A DNA stretch of 64,000 nucleotides from Aphanomyces cochlioides (Eukaryota > Oomycota > Saprolegniomycetes > Saprolegniales > Verrucalvaceae). The notes beneath the pieces were generated by a model that saw only the letters and a list, made by a program, of their open reading frames with translations, did not search any database and was not told the origin of the DNA. The position numbers and the translations under genes are program-made. Shown here one piece after another: positions 1 through 8,824 of this stretch. Positions within the stretch are counted from its first letter, which is position 1; every line of letters begins with the position of its first letter. The stretch covers positions 186,001-250,000 of the forward strand of contig JAHQRK010000009.1 of the NCBI GenBank assembly GCA_019828595.1. Reading direction: 5' to 3'.

Positions 1-931
1 GTTGTAAACCCGTATTCCAATCCAATCCGAACCAAACTCGAGTGTTGCAAATGTTGGATCCTCTTCAGGAATGTAATGCAGCAGTCGATGAACTACAAGA
101 TTTAACGGCACAGACATTTCAAAGCACGCTTGAACATCCTCGAACGTTTTAATCTTCTCAATCGCTTGTTGCATGTCGATCAATCCCTTTCGATAGTATC
201 TGGCTGATTTTGCCAGACAATAGCGCGGGACACCACCAAACTGTTTATATCTCTCGGCCAGTTCTTCGTCTGATATCTCCAAATTCAACACTTTGACGGC
301 GTCACCCAACTCGCTCAATTCCCAAACAGGCATATACAGCTCGCAATGAGCTGCGTTCTTCCGCATCGAATCGAGCCAACCAAAATTGGGACTTGTGAAA
401 GTTACCATTTTCGAACGAGCAGGGGGCACAAATGGTGGTCCATCGTAGAGATAAATCGCATTTGGAATACGTTTTCCAATGTTTGGGAAATCAGTGTTAT
501 CCCAAATCATACTTGAACCATCAGGGCTAAACACGACACACTCCATCAACCCTCGATCCTTGTTGAAAGACGCAGTAACAATAATAGCCTCGTGGTGTTC
601 ATTTCGGTATCGAGAAAAGAAGTAGTCATAAAAGATCGATTTGCCAATGCCTACACAAAACACACGCGTCTGTTATCCATCTTTTAATCGTATACAAGTT
701 CAAACCTGGTGTTCCCGTCACTGAGATGTAGTCGTATGTCTGTAGAAGTTCAATTACACGAACATAATACGACGAGTACGCTTTTCTCACATAGTATTCT
801 TCCGCGCGATACTTGAAAGCAGTTGGCAAGTCGACAGTCACGTTCTGCACACCTTGCGCTTCGCCGGCCACGTTCATCTGCGGGGCAGGAGCTGGGACGG
901 GACTTTGTGCTAGGTTCTGGCTGCCGTCCAT
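1..931 (-). CDS. Crinkler/RHS-like P-loop NTPase, 3' partial at window edge
   Basis: The gene reads leftwards off the window edge. Exon 1 is 931-706, a 55-bp GT-AG intron is 705-651, and exon 2 is 650-1. Splicing joins VTGTPG to IGKS and so restores a Walker A loop (GTPGIGKS); an AIYLYDGP stretch downstream looks like Walker B, and FGGVPRY follows. This order (P-loop, Walker B, then an FGG(V)PRY segment) is what I know from the NTPase part of oomycete Crinkler (CRN) and RHS proteins. I chose the ATG at 931 because a TCACTTTC initiator-like motif lies just upstream and no in-frame ATG lies further 5' before a stop. A separate upstream exon carrying a CRN N-terminal domain cannot be excluded; no LFLAK-type motif is visible. 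The role is inferred from the family only: NTP-dependent, possibly a secreted effector or its transposon-related ancestor. Confidence 0.6.
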
Positions 932-988
932 TTTGAAAGTGACGATATTACCCAATAATTGCTTATCTCGTTGAATATTATCAACCAA

Positions 989-1492
989 TCATATGCAACG
1001 AAATCAGCGAATGGCTGTCAAAATCTCATAATGAAAAAATGTGTGCGATCTTCGTATTCCAACAAATGTTCTTTTCAATTATTTAGATTTCCTTGGGTGT
1101 TAACAGTAAGTACTACTACATAGTAGTACTAACTCTTCTTTAGGTTTTTGGACTATGATACAATGTATATCACAATATGTTCATTTTAAGTTATTTGTTT
1201 TCGAAAAAAAATGAGAAACGTGAAAAAACAGTTTGCTTCAATTTTCATCACCGTGTCCCCCATTTTGGACGGGCGAAGTTACCGCACTCCAATATCTCAA
1301 CTATGTTGATCAGCATTTGGTACAAATATATTAAAATTTGATTTCCAACTTCCATTATAAAACATCACACAATTTTATAATTATTTTATATTTATTCAAA
1401 ACGGGACAATAACAATTGCACCTATTTTAATTATTGTAAAATTTAAAGCAAGATATAGAACATATTTATGTAATAATTACGAAAACCGTGAA
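989..1492. other. Non-coding left flank of the PLV
   Basis: No credible gene is seen. Base composition shifts from mixed to strongly AT-rich across this stretch, so the left border of the PLV should lie here. It contains one perfect 22-bp palindrome (1109-1130). I compared it by eye with the reverse complement of 15.4-15.8 kb and saw no shared terminal repeat. Confidence 0.5.
1109..1130. repeat. Perfect 10-bp-arm palindrome near the PLV left border
   Basis: AGTACTACTA and TAGTAGTACT are exact reverse complements separated by CA. Polinton ends often begin with AG, so this may mark or lie near the element terminus, but there is no matching copy at the right end. Confidence 0.6.
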
Positions 1493-1711
1493 ATGTTTGA
1501 CCACGTAGAGATTTATAAAACAAACGATGATGCTTATATTGTAATTACAAGTCCATACGGAGATAAAGATTATGAAGGATTCTATGGATTTAATAAAATC
1601 TATAAATTGTATAACGATTGGGCTACTACGTATTTTAAAAGAATGAGTAAAGCAGAAATAATTAACTGTAATAAAATATTTAAAAGCGAGTTTACATCTG
1701 TTTCAGTTTAA
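1493..1711 (+). CDS. Small hypothetical PLV protein (72 aa)
   Basis: I do not recognise this protein. It is 72 aa, rich in Tyr, Asp, Asn and Lys, with YIVITSPYGD near residues 15-25 and a second half of aromatic and Lys residues (YNDWATTYFKR). Codon use is as AT-rich as in the capsid genes. It starts at an ATG in an AT-rich leader and is the leftmost open frame of the element, followed by short tandem repeats and a decayed ExoX-C gene. No signal peptide or membrane segment is visible. Composition and codon use favour a real gene, but it could be a spurious ORF in AT-rich DNA. Confidence 0.45.
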   Translation: MFDHVEIYKTNDDAYIVITSPYGDKDYEGFYGFNKIYKLYNDWATTYFKRMSKAEIINCNKIFKSEFTSVSV

Positions 1712-1825
1712 CTCATAGTCAATGAAATAACCATATTTTTTGTCCATCATTTGTTTGAATTTAACTCAATGTCAATAAAAGACGTGTTTTTATATGTCCA
1801 TTTGATTGAAAATAACTCAATGTCA
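1710..1825. repeat. Three degenerate tandem repeats of about 52 bp
   Basis: AACTCAATGTCA-like cores occur at 1710-1721 (AACTCATAGTCA), 1763-1774 and 1814-1825, spaced 53 and 51 bp, and each is preceded by a GTCCAT..TTG stretch in the last two copies. Read leftwards, each unit codes a similar short peptide (IDIELN-like), so this may be the remnant of a repeat protein. A 71-aa leftward frame over it (1747-1962) is not supported as a gene. Confidence 0.55.
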
Positions 1826-2026
1826 GTCATTATATATTTGGTTAATCGGAACTGACTTGATTTATTATTGGAAAAATATGCCGTTTTCCCGACAAAAACC
1901 TGATGAACATAACAGACAGTCCAACATTTACTCACAAAAATTGAACATCCAAACTTGACCAATTCAAAAATTCAATATTTAATTAATTTTAAAAATACCT
2001 ATCACCTATAGAATATATTAAAAATA

Positions 2027-2334
2027 ATGGAATTAAATTTCGGAAAATACAAAGCTAAGACTATTCAAGAAGTTTTTTAGATTGATCAAAATTACTGTAA
2101 ATGGTTAATAAATCAGGAAATGTTATTGTCAAACAAACCAGAAATTAAAACATATTTAACCGAAAAATTAAAAGATGCTGATCTATCATACAAATGCGAT
2201 GGGGTAAACATAGAAATCTAACTCTGAACAAAATTAAAGAAATTGATCCAATTTATATTGATTGGTTAAAAAATAATCAATATGTGATAGAAAATTGCCC
2301 AAAATTAATATCTGAGCTTGAAGCATTAAAATAA
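2027..2334 (+). pseudogene. Decayed ExoX C-terminal-like (FGKYKxKT) repeat protein
   Basis: The frame opens with MELNFGKYKAKTIQEVF, the hallmark start of the small ExoX C-terminal-like domain found in phage and virus proteins, and continues as DQNYCKWLINQE. A TAG stop interrupts it at 2078-2080, where the family has a charged residue. After KCDG the frame shifts and a second, similar unit follows (WGKHRNLTLNKIKEIDPIYIDWLKNNQ), ending at 2334. So two tandem domains are readable only across one stop and one frameshift. The remnant ends 1 bp before the convergent protease stop. It is the only clearly broken gene of the PLV. The domain is often attached to nucleases, but its function here is unknown. 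Confidence 0.65.
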
Positions 2335-2335
2335 A

Positions 2336-2713
2336 TTATTCGAAATCGGAATTGTTTAGATTGTGGAATCCATCAAATAAATCCATACGATTATTCTGTT
2401 TTGCATATAACCAAAGCATACACCATATACCGCAATATTCAGCATACGTTGATTGATATTGTTTTTTGTTATATTTTTTTATTCCCAAAATCAAAGGCGG
2501 TGGCTCGCCCATAGAATCAAAATATTCATTTTTATAAATCGCAGTCCAATGTCCAATTCCACCACCATTTTCTAACAAAATAATATAATTTCCGTTTTTG
2601 GGCAATTGTTTTTTTATTTCTTCAAAAGTGTAAATATTTGTTATTTCAACACCCAATAAATTAGATAATTTAATTAACTGATGATCGCTTGTAATTCCTT
2701 TTATTAGGTCCAT
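2336..2713 (-). CDS. Adenovirus-type/Ulp1-like maturation cysteine protease
   Basis: A 125-aa protein with the C5/C48 cysteine-protease layout: His55 in GHW, Asp66 in YFDS, Gln87 as the probable oxyanion residue, and Cys94 in YCGIWC. These are in the expected order and spacing for the adenain/Ulp1 fold used by adenoviruses, Polintons and PLVs to process capsid proteins. The length is short but usual for PLV proteases. It is divergently arranged with the capsid gene (54 bp between starts), so the two may share a promoter region. Likely substrates are element proteins with Gly-Gly or Gly-X-Gly sites, such as the 159-aa protein. The catalytic assignment is from visible motifs and the substrates are inferred. 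Confidence 0.85.
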   Translation of the reverse strand: MDLIKGITSDHQLIKLSNLLGVEITNIYTFEEIKKQLPKNGNYIILLENGGGIGHWTAIYKNEYFDSMGEPPPLILGIKKYNKKQYQSTYAEYCGIWCMLWLYAKQNNRMDLFDGFHNLNNSDFE

Positions 2714-2767
2714 TAAATAATTTAAAAAATAATCTTATCTGTGGCTGTATATAATTAATAAAATATA

Positions 2768-4525
2768 ATGAGTGAGTATCAATTAGCCGATCAATTTTTA
2801 TATGAAAGCTCTTTAAAGGGTGAACCATCTATTAGCGTTTCTAAAGGAAAACGAATGGTTCAAGTCCCCGATGTAAATCAAGGTAGCTATCAATCTGGTA
2901 TTATTTCAATTGATGCTGCAACAAGTCTTCAAGGCGCTAAAGGCTTTGCTTCTTTAAAAGATGCTTATCTTACGCTACCATATATTGTCTCTATGAAAAA
3001 TACTGGCGCTGGTACATTCGGTGCTATCAATCGTTATTGTACTGCTTTAAAAGCTGGAGTATTTAATATCATTGATTCAATGACAGTAGAACTTAATGGA
3101 CAAACTATCATTACTGAATCGGATTTCAAACTCTACTGGAATAACATTCGAGCAATGACTGAATGGAGCATTTCTGACCTTAATAAACACGGTGCTGACG
3201 CTTTTATGAGCGTGGATGATTGGCAATCTATGTCTTTTTCTTCAGCAACGACTTCGTTATCAGGCGATGGTTTTACAAACAATTTCTCAAATTGCACCGC
3301 TACTTTGGGAACTGTACCAACTGAGGCATCGTTGAAAGAAAATAATGGATTTATTTCTCGTATTTACAGCAATCCACAACTTACTGGAAACATTGACTCA
3401 TCGGGAAACTATACGGGTGGAGTAAATGCCTACAATTGGATTACACAACGATCTTCTGTAGCATCAACCATTGCAGCTCAAAACGGCAAAGGAGCTTTTG
3501 TCGTAAATACTGCACCAGTGGCGGGCTCGGTTCTTGGTGTTTGGCATCATATGTTAAAAATTCGTCTTGTTGATCTTCATCCAATTTTTAAAGAATTGGA
3601 TCTTATCGGAAATCCTCAATTGAAATTACGACTTAAAGTAAATAGTGGTTATTGCGATATTGCAGTTACTACTACTGGGCTAACGTTAGCTTCTACAACT
3701 ATGACAAGCGGCAATACCGTTCCAGTTATGTTGGCCTCTGCTGATTCTGCAAACGCTCTTGCTGGATGTAATACAGCTTCGACGACTGTTCGTTTAGCAT
3801 TTGGTCCCCTTCAGAATAACATTACAACGCTAGCCCAAGCTGGGCAATACCTTCCATTTACAACAGCCAGATTAAATATTCCATTCTATGATATTGCTAA
3901 TCCGTTACCGATTGTAAGTCAGCCTGTAAAGAACGTGAAATATCTTGATTGTTATGCTCAATATTTCCGAGGAAAAGCCGGCACTGGTGCTCTTTCTTCA
4001 GCTCAACAAAATGCTACATTCAATCTTCAATTATCTGGTTCTTGGAAAAATATCAAATATGTTTGTTTGGTACCATACAGCGAAACAAGCAGCGGACATT
4101 TTGCAAATTCGTCGGCTAATGGTGTAGAACAATTCCAAAGCCCATTTGATAGTGCGCCTTGGACTTGTCAAGCAGGTAGTTCAATTCGTAGCTTTCAAGT
4201 TCAAGTTGGAAATGACAACGTATTTAGTAAAACATTGGATTACGACTTTGAAGCTTGGAATGACGAATTTAAGAAACTTGGAGCAATTAATGGTGGTCTT
4301 ACCCACGAAATTTCAAATGGTTTGATTGATTTTCAAAAGTGGCAAACGATTCAGCGTATTATGGTCGCCGACTGTTCTCGTATTACTAACCCAGACGTTC
4401 CACAATCAGTTATCGTAAGCGGTGTCAATGCTTGCTGCCAAGGAACAAATTGCTTGATTTTAGTTGTGTATGAACGAGATCTTTCTGTTGACCGTTTAAC
4501 TGGGGAAATTCATCATTGGACTTAA
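2768..4525 (+). CDS. Major capsid protein, PLV-type double jelly roll
   Basis: A 585-aa protein. The N-terminal third has the pattern I associate with PLV capsid proteins: YQSGIISID (41-49), KDAYLTLPYIV (64-74), then an amphipathic segment ending in SMTVELNGQ (104-112) followed by YWNNIRAMTEWSISDLNKHG. Long Ser/Thr/Asn/Gly-rich beta-strand stretches fill the rest, and the C-terminus ends with a conserved-looking DRLTGE segment. It should form the trimeric hexon-like capsomer of an icosahedral particle together with the penton at 7647-8504. It lies divergent from the protease and convergent with the fibre. No motif is catalytic, so assignment rests on length, pattern and neighbours. Confidence 0.82.
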   Translation: MSEYQLADQFLYESSLKGEPSISVSKGKRMVQVPDVNQGSYQSGIISIDAATSLQGAKGFASLKDAYLTLPYIVSMKNTGAGTFGAINRYCTALKAGVFNIIDSMTVELNGQTIITESDFKLYWNNIRAMTEWSISDLNKHGADAFMSVDDWQSMSFSSATTSLSGDGFTNNFSNCTATLGTVPTEASLKENNGFISRIYSNPQLTGNIDSSGNYTGGVNAYNWITQRSSVASTIAAQNGKGAFVVNTAPVAGSVLGVWHHMLKIRLVDLHPIFKELDLIGNPQLKLRLKVNSGYCDIAVTTTGLTLASTTMTSGNTVPVMLASADSANALAGCNTASTTVRLAFGPLQNNITTLAQAGQYLPFTTARLNIPFYDIANPLPIVSQPVKNVKYLDCYAQYFRGKAGTGALSSAQQNATFNLQLSGSWKNIKYVCLVPYSETSSGHFANSSANGVEQFQSPFDSAPWTCQAGSSIRSFQVQVGNDNVFSKTLDYDFEAWNDEFKKLGAINGGLTHEISNGLIDFQKWQTIQRIMVADCSRITNPDVPQSVIVSGVNACCQGTNCLILVVYERDLSVDRLTGEIHHWT

Positions 4526-4532
4526 ATACACC

Positions 4533-4569
4533 AAAAAAACTACTAAGCGAGCTTAGAATTGCTTTTTTT
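4533..4569. terminator. Symmetrical hairpin between convergent capsid and fibre genes
   Basis: The palindrome CTAAGC-GA-GCTTAG (4543-4556) is flanked on the left by a run of seven A (4533-4539) and on the right by a run of seven T (4563-4569). The arrangement works on both strands and sits between the two convergent stop codons, which suggests a shared transcription end. The function is inferred. Confidence 0.45.
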
Positions 4570-4598
4570 ATTACTAAGGGTCGAGAGACTTCGCTCTA

Positions 4599-6815
4599 TT
4601 ACAGCAAAGCGCTGCTTTTTGTGCGTCGAACAGGTTTAGTTGTCAGTTGTTCCATCTGCATCTGCTGCTTTCCAACAACTTGAGTAAGATTATCAATTTT
4701 CTTAAGCGCACGTTTAAGAGCAGAATGCAGCAATGGTACAATACTAATCACATCGACAACAAGGCGGCTGTCAGATCCAATCTGAATAACATCACCATTA
4801 ACACACTCAATAATTTCCTCGGGCAATGGTTCATCCGAATCAGTAGCGCCAACTAACACACTCAAACCATGTTTCACGAGTTCTTGTGCACCATAGCCAT
4901 AATGGCGTTTATCAGGATTTGCCTTATAGCTATACTCGATAGGAGTGATATTACGGACAAATCGCTCGGATTGATCTTGAGATAGATCGATTACATCTGA
5001 TTTTGTTCTCAGATCTGAAAGACAATCAATTTCACCAGAAGCAACCATAATCCCACCACTCGTCTTAAGAGAGAAGTTTCTATTACTAAATCCAGTCGCC
5101 TGACCAACTGAACTACTCGTAATGAAAGTAAAGCCCGATCCAGTTGATTGTGAGCCAGTACCAAGGATTTCCAGAGGACATCCAGGATTGTTTGTGCCCA
5201 CGCCCCAAAAACCGTTAGATGACTTATAGAAGAGTGAGGATTGAATGTTGATATCTTTGTATTGAGACGATGAATAATCGAAGCATTGTAGAATGCCAAC
5301 ACTCGAACCAGTCGAATAATGCATATGCATACCTGGACCTGTGGTGCTAAGATCACCCGCATTGAGACCATAGCAATGAACTCCACCATTAGCAATATTG
5401 AGATTACCACCAGTACTCAGCTGCATCTGCTGAGTACCAGTGATAGCCGGCGTAGTTGAGTTGTTGTAAAACCAAGTATGCAAGCCACCAGACGTATAAT
5501 TGAGTGATAAGCTCGATACGCCGAGCATGTAGGATGGGCTTGTGTTATTGGTCTGAGCAAGACAAATGATATTGTCTTTCGATGTATTAGTTCCGAGATC
5601 CATTTTATGACTATTGCGCGCTGAGATACCAGATAGTTGAATCTGCCCATTATTAGCAAACGTATAATATGTGCTTGTTCCTCCATTCGTACTCGATAGC
5701 ACAATATCGCCTCCAGAACTTGTATTGATAGTCGAATTGACGGTTGCACTATAATACATTGCCAAGTGGTATCCAACGCTTGTAATCGAAAGGGTCCCGC
5801 CAGTATTCGAAGTAGAACCAATCGTAGCCGTAGTTGCTGAGATCGATGCGCCAGAATTGATAGCTCCACCAGTATTGATAGCTCCTGATACGCCCATTCC
5901 TCCAGCGATTACCAAACTACCATTCGACTGCGTTGTTGAAGCAATATTAGAATTGATATTGATTATACCAGAAGCTGCTACTTCGAGTAATCTGCTACCT
6001 CCGTAAAATCCAATTTGAAATCTATTATTGGTTGATCCGCTGCCAGCATAATAAAAGGAAAGTTCAGCTTGATTATTATTGTTGGTTGATTGACCAAGCG
6101 TAATATAAGAAGTGCCAGCAATAGCAAGATTATTGTTTAAGCAAGATATTGCTCTTGATGTATCTGTGCTCGTTCCTTGAAGTATAGATCCGCTTACTGA
6201 TGCATTACTACCTACATACAGTTTCTTAGCAATAGCGCACCCACCATATATAGTCATTGAGCCGCCTGCACTCGAAGATGTAGCATCCGAAGTGCTTAGA
6301 AAACCTGTATTGCCTGCAGTGGTCATACTCATCAGAAATGATCCATTCCAAATGTAGAGCTGACCAGGAAGCTGTGAATTCGTCGATCCACGGCTACCAA
6401 TCTCGAACGTACCTTGGTCATTAATAAATGCGCACGTCGATCTTCCCGCAGTATTTGACGAACTATTTAGATTGATTTGCGCGGTTCCATTAATGATATT
6501 GATATCGCTACCGGCATAAATTTTCTTGGACACCGCCAATCCACCTGCAGTAATCATCGAGCCTGTAATAGTGCTTGATGCATCGGTAGTGCTTGTGTTT
6601 GTGTAAATACCAGTCATACCAATCGAGTTGATTCCACTTATTGAAAGCCCTGAATCTAAAATTAATGCCTTTTTAGCACTTGCTTGCCCAGCAGTTAGAT
6701 TACTGATATATGAGACTCTAGGATCACTTTTTCTCAAATAAACATCACTTGTGTAATTTGACGGATTGTATGTTGAACTATTTATAGTAGGTGTATTAGC
6801 TATGATTCCACTCAT
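4599..6815 (-). CDS. Fibre protein with C-terminal S74 intramolecular chaperone
   Basis: A 738-aa Ser/Thr/Gly/Asn-rich protein. Residues about 40-330 contain recurring units of the type GGLAVSKKIYAGS, GGCAIAKKLYVGS and GGMGVSGAINTGG, typical of trimeric beta-helical fibres of phages and large DNA viruses. From about residue 599 comes a peptidase S74 domain: SDLRTKSDV (Ser600 and Lys605 as the likely dyad), NITPIEYSY and GYGAQELV, followed by a coiled coil (about 698-725). S74 domains trimerise the fibre and then cut themselves off. It is the longest structural gene and the best candidate for surface attachment. Domain identity is strong; its place on the virion and its receptor are unknown. 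Confidence 0.82.
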   Translation of the reverse strand: MSGIIANTPTINSSTYNPSNYTSDVYLRKSDPRVSYISNLTAGQASAKKALILDSGLSISGINSIGMTGIYTNTSTTDASSTITGSMITAGGLAVSKKIYAGSDINIINGTAQINLNSSSNTAGRSTCAFINDQGTFEIGSRGSTNSQLPGQLYIWNGSFLMSMTTAGNTGFLSTSDATSSSAGGSMTIYGGCAIAKKLYVGSNASVSGSILQGTSTDTSRAISCLNNNLAIAGTSYITLGQSTNNNNQAELSFYYAGSGSTNNRFQIGFYGGSRLLEVAASGIININSNIASTTQSNGSLVIAGGMGVSGAINTGGAINSGASISATTATIGSTSNTGGTLSITSVGYHLAMYYSATVNSTINTSSGGDIVLSSTNGGTSTYYTFANNGQIQLSGISARNSHKMDLGTNTSKDNIICLAQTNNTSPSYMLGVSSLSLNYTSGGLHTWFYNNSTTPAITGTQQMQLSTGGNLNIANGGVHCYGLNAGDLSTTGPGMHMHYSTGSSVGILQCFDYSSSQYKDINIQSSLFYKSSNGFWGVGTNNPGCPLEILGTGSQSTGSGFTFITSSSVGQATGFSNRNFSLKTSGGIMVASGEIDCLSDLRTKSDVIDLSQDQSERFVRNITPIEYSYKANPDKRHYGYGAQELVKHGLSVLVGATDSDEPLPEEIIECVNGDVIQIGSDSRLVVDVISIVPLLHSALKRALKKIDNLTQVVGKQQMQMEQLTTKPVRRTKSSALL

Positions 6816-6883
6816 ATTTTTAATAGAGTTGAAGACAAATAAGTATATATTCTAAAATATATATAATATTAGCTTTCTAATAA

Positions 6884-7567
6884 ATGAGTTCCAATGAAAT
6901 AGAGGACTGGGGAGGAAAATTACCTAAGGCTTATAAAAGTAAGTCTCATGGTATAAACAAAGATCTTAAAATTCAGAACCTTTTCAGAGCTATCGTGCTG
7001 GGACCCAGCTATTCTGGTAAGACGAATCTAATTTTCCATATTCTCAAGCACTCTCCTCATATTTACAGCCATTTGCATATTATTGCTCGCAATCCTGAGC
7101 AAAGTCTGTATAATTACTTAAAAGATAAATTAAAAGACTTCATTACGATTTATGACCCAAATGAACCACCTCCTTCTGTTGACGATATTCCAAATAATGG
7201 CTCATTACAATTAGTTATCATCGATGATTATTCAAATGACAAAATGCTTCAAAAAAATATATTTACGCATTATTTCACCCGTGGAAGACATAAATTGTTA
7301 AGCACTATATTTTTAGCTCATTCATATTTTGACACATATAAAACCATTAGATTGAATAGCGAATATGTATTTATTTTAAAAGCAAATAGCAAAAGAGATC
7401 TTCAAATGGTTTGTAAGGATTTTAACATTCCTGAAGTTAATGAAGACAAAATGATCAAGGCATACAATAAAGCTACTGCAAGCAAAGGCCAAGCTCTGTT
7501 TGTTGATTCTGTTAATCAAGAATTGAGGTATAATTTTGGGAAAAAAATTGATTTGAATACACTTTGA
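6884..7567 (+). CDS. FtsK/HerA-like (A32-type) genome-packaging ATPase
   Basis: A 227-aa protein. Walker A is GPSYSGKT (residues 40-47), Walker B is VIIDD (111-115), and a TRGRHKLLSTIFLAHSYF segment (132-149) matches the arginine/sensor region of viral A32-like packaging ATPases. Length is typical of Polinton/PLV enzymes. It would drive DNA into the preformed capsid. It is divergent from the fibre gene with a 68-bp AT-rich spacer holding TATATA boxes for both directions, and is followed co-directionally by the penton after 79 bp. Confidence 0.88.
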   Translation: MSSNEIEDWGGKLPKAYKSKSHGINKDLKIQNLFRAIVLGPSYSGKTNLIFHILKHSPHIYSHLHIIARNPEQSLYNYLKDKLKDFITIYDPNEPPPSVDDIPNNGSLQLVIIDDYSNDKMLQKNIFTHYFTRGRHKLLSTIFLAHSYFDTYKTIRLNSEYVFILKANSKRDLQMVCKDFNIPEVNEDKMIKAYNKATASKGQALFVDSVNQELRYNFGKKIDLNTL

Positions 7568-7646
7568 TAAGCTTGCTTTCAGCAATTAGAGAGACAATTA
7601 TTTCAATCAAATAATAAATAAATGATATAAAATAACATAAGAAAAA

Positions 7647-8504
7647 ATGAGCTCACTTATTGTTCTTAATTCAACTCATATTGTGAATAATGGCTATAAT
7701 AATACGCTAAGATATACATTTGGGAATAGTGCAGTCAATTTTAGCAATATGGAAATTGCTGTTGCTGGGATTCAATTGTATAATTCTCAATTCAATATTA
7801 ATTCAACCTTGTACGGAAATAATACATTTCAAATTATTGTACCATATGGCGCTACTACATCGACCATATCTATCACTTTACCTAATGGTTATTACAGTTA
7901 TGCTGATATTCAAAATTATGTAGCTTCTAAACTTATCGCGGCTGGTGCATATCTGATTGATTCTAATGGAAACAATGTGATATATTTTAATATTTCAGAA
8001 AATTCTACATATTATGGTTGCCAAATTGATTTATTACCTACTCCTTTAAGTTTACCAACAGGCTGGTCGCTACCAGCCAGTGGGTTATATTCAACAGGCG
8101 TACCAACAGGTGGCTATGCTCCGCAAATTATCATTCCAAGTGGATTTAATTTAATAGTTGGCTATCAAGTTGCAACATTTCCTCCCTCTCGTCAAACGAC
8201 TGCTCAATCGTTTTTAAGTAGTTTTACTCCACAAGTAAACCCTGTTTCAAGCTTTTTAGTTCGTTGTAATTTAGTTAATAATCCATACACTTCTGTTCCT
8301 GATGTTTTAACGACTTTTACATCACAAAACACCACTATTGGGGATTTAATAGATGTAAGATATCCTGAGTATTCTTGGGCAGAAATTTCTGATGGCTCAA
8401 GACCATACATAGAAGTGATAATTTGCGATCAGAATTATAATATTGTCAAGTTTGAAGATAGTCAAATTTTAATTCAGTTGATTATTAGACCGAAAAAAAA
8501 TTAG
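7647..8504 (+). CDS. Penton / minor capsid protein (single jelly roll)
   Basis: A 285-aa protein directly downstream of the packaging ATPase. Its N-terminus (SSLIVLNSTHIVNNGYNNT, then NMEIAVAGIQLYNSQFNI) is the pattern I know from Polinton, PLV and virophage penton proteins, where alternating hydrophobic strands build a single jelly roll. Pro-rich turns lie in the middle (about 130-175) and the C-terminus ends in a basic PKKN. It would occupy the five-fold vertices. No catalytic motif is expected. Identification depends on the pattern and the position next to the ATPase. Confidence 0.75.
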   Translation: MSSLIVLNSTHIVNNGYNNTLRYTFGNSAVNFSNMEIAVAGIQLYNSQFNINSTLYGNNTFQIIVPYGATTSTISITLPNGYYSYADIQNYVASKLIAAGAYLIDSNGNNVIYFNISENSTYYGCQIDLLPTPLSLPTGWSLPASGLYSTGVPTGGYAPQIIIPSGFNLIVGYQVATFPPSRQTTAQSFLSSFTPQVNPVSSFLVRCNLVNNPYTSVPDVLTTFTSQNTTIGDLIDVRYPEYSWAEISDGSRPYIEVIICDQNYNIVKFEDSQILIQLIIRPKKN

Positions 8505-8515
8505 CTTACTATTCT

Positions 8516-8722
8516 CTAATTATTTCTTTCGATCTCTATAATTGCTTTTTTATGTGCATATGATCTTTGATGACTAAAACGATATCTCACGTTTACTGAT
8601 TCACCGCAATCACAAATGTATCGGTTTCTTTTGTATGGATTCAGATTTCGTTTAACTTGAGCATCAATCATTTCTTGAGTCTTCTTTATTAATGTTAAAT
8701 CGATAAGCATTGTTGAAAGCAC
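8516..8722 (-). CDS. Small zinc-binding-like protein (68 aa)
   Basis: The 68-aa protein contains CDCG at residues 38-41, then a His at about 51 and another at about 57 in HQRSYAHKK, spacing that resembles a single C2H2-like zinc knuckle in a basic protein. A helical N-terminal half precedes it. A CTATATAGAG box lies about 25 bp before the ATG. It is convergent with the penton, with 11 bp between stops. DNA or RNA binding is plausible but not shown. Confidence 0.6.
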   Translation of the reverse strand: MLSTMLIDLTLIKKTQEMIDAQVKRNLNPYKRNRYICDCGESVNVRYRFSHQRSYAHKKAIIEIERNN

Positions 8723-8824
8723 AAGCTTATACTCTATATAGAGGTATTTTTTTTACTACCGATTTTTTACAAAAGCTTGATGTTTTGGTGTTCAAAGCTC
8801 ATGGTCAAACGTAAAATGGTATAT

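Noticed and set aside
1109..1130. Palindrome as proof of the PLV terminus
   Set aside because: No copy exists at the right border, and single palindromes are common in AT-rich DNA.
1747..1962. 71-codon leftward frame over the tandem repeats
   Set aside because: It consists largely of the degenerate repeat units, has no motif and overlaps no conserved gene; reported as a repeat only.
5009..5869. Two 130-150-codon frames antiparallel or out of phase within the fibre gene
   Set aside because: They are low-complexity shadows of the Ser/Thr-rich fibre frame.
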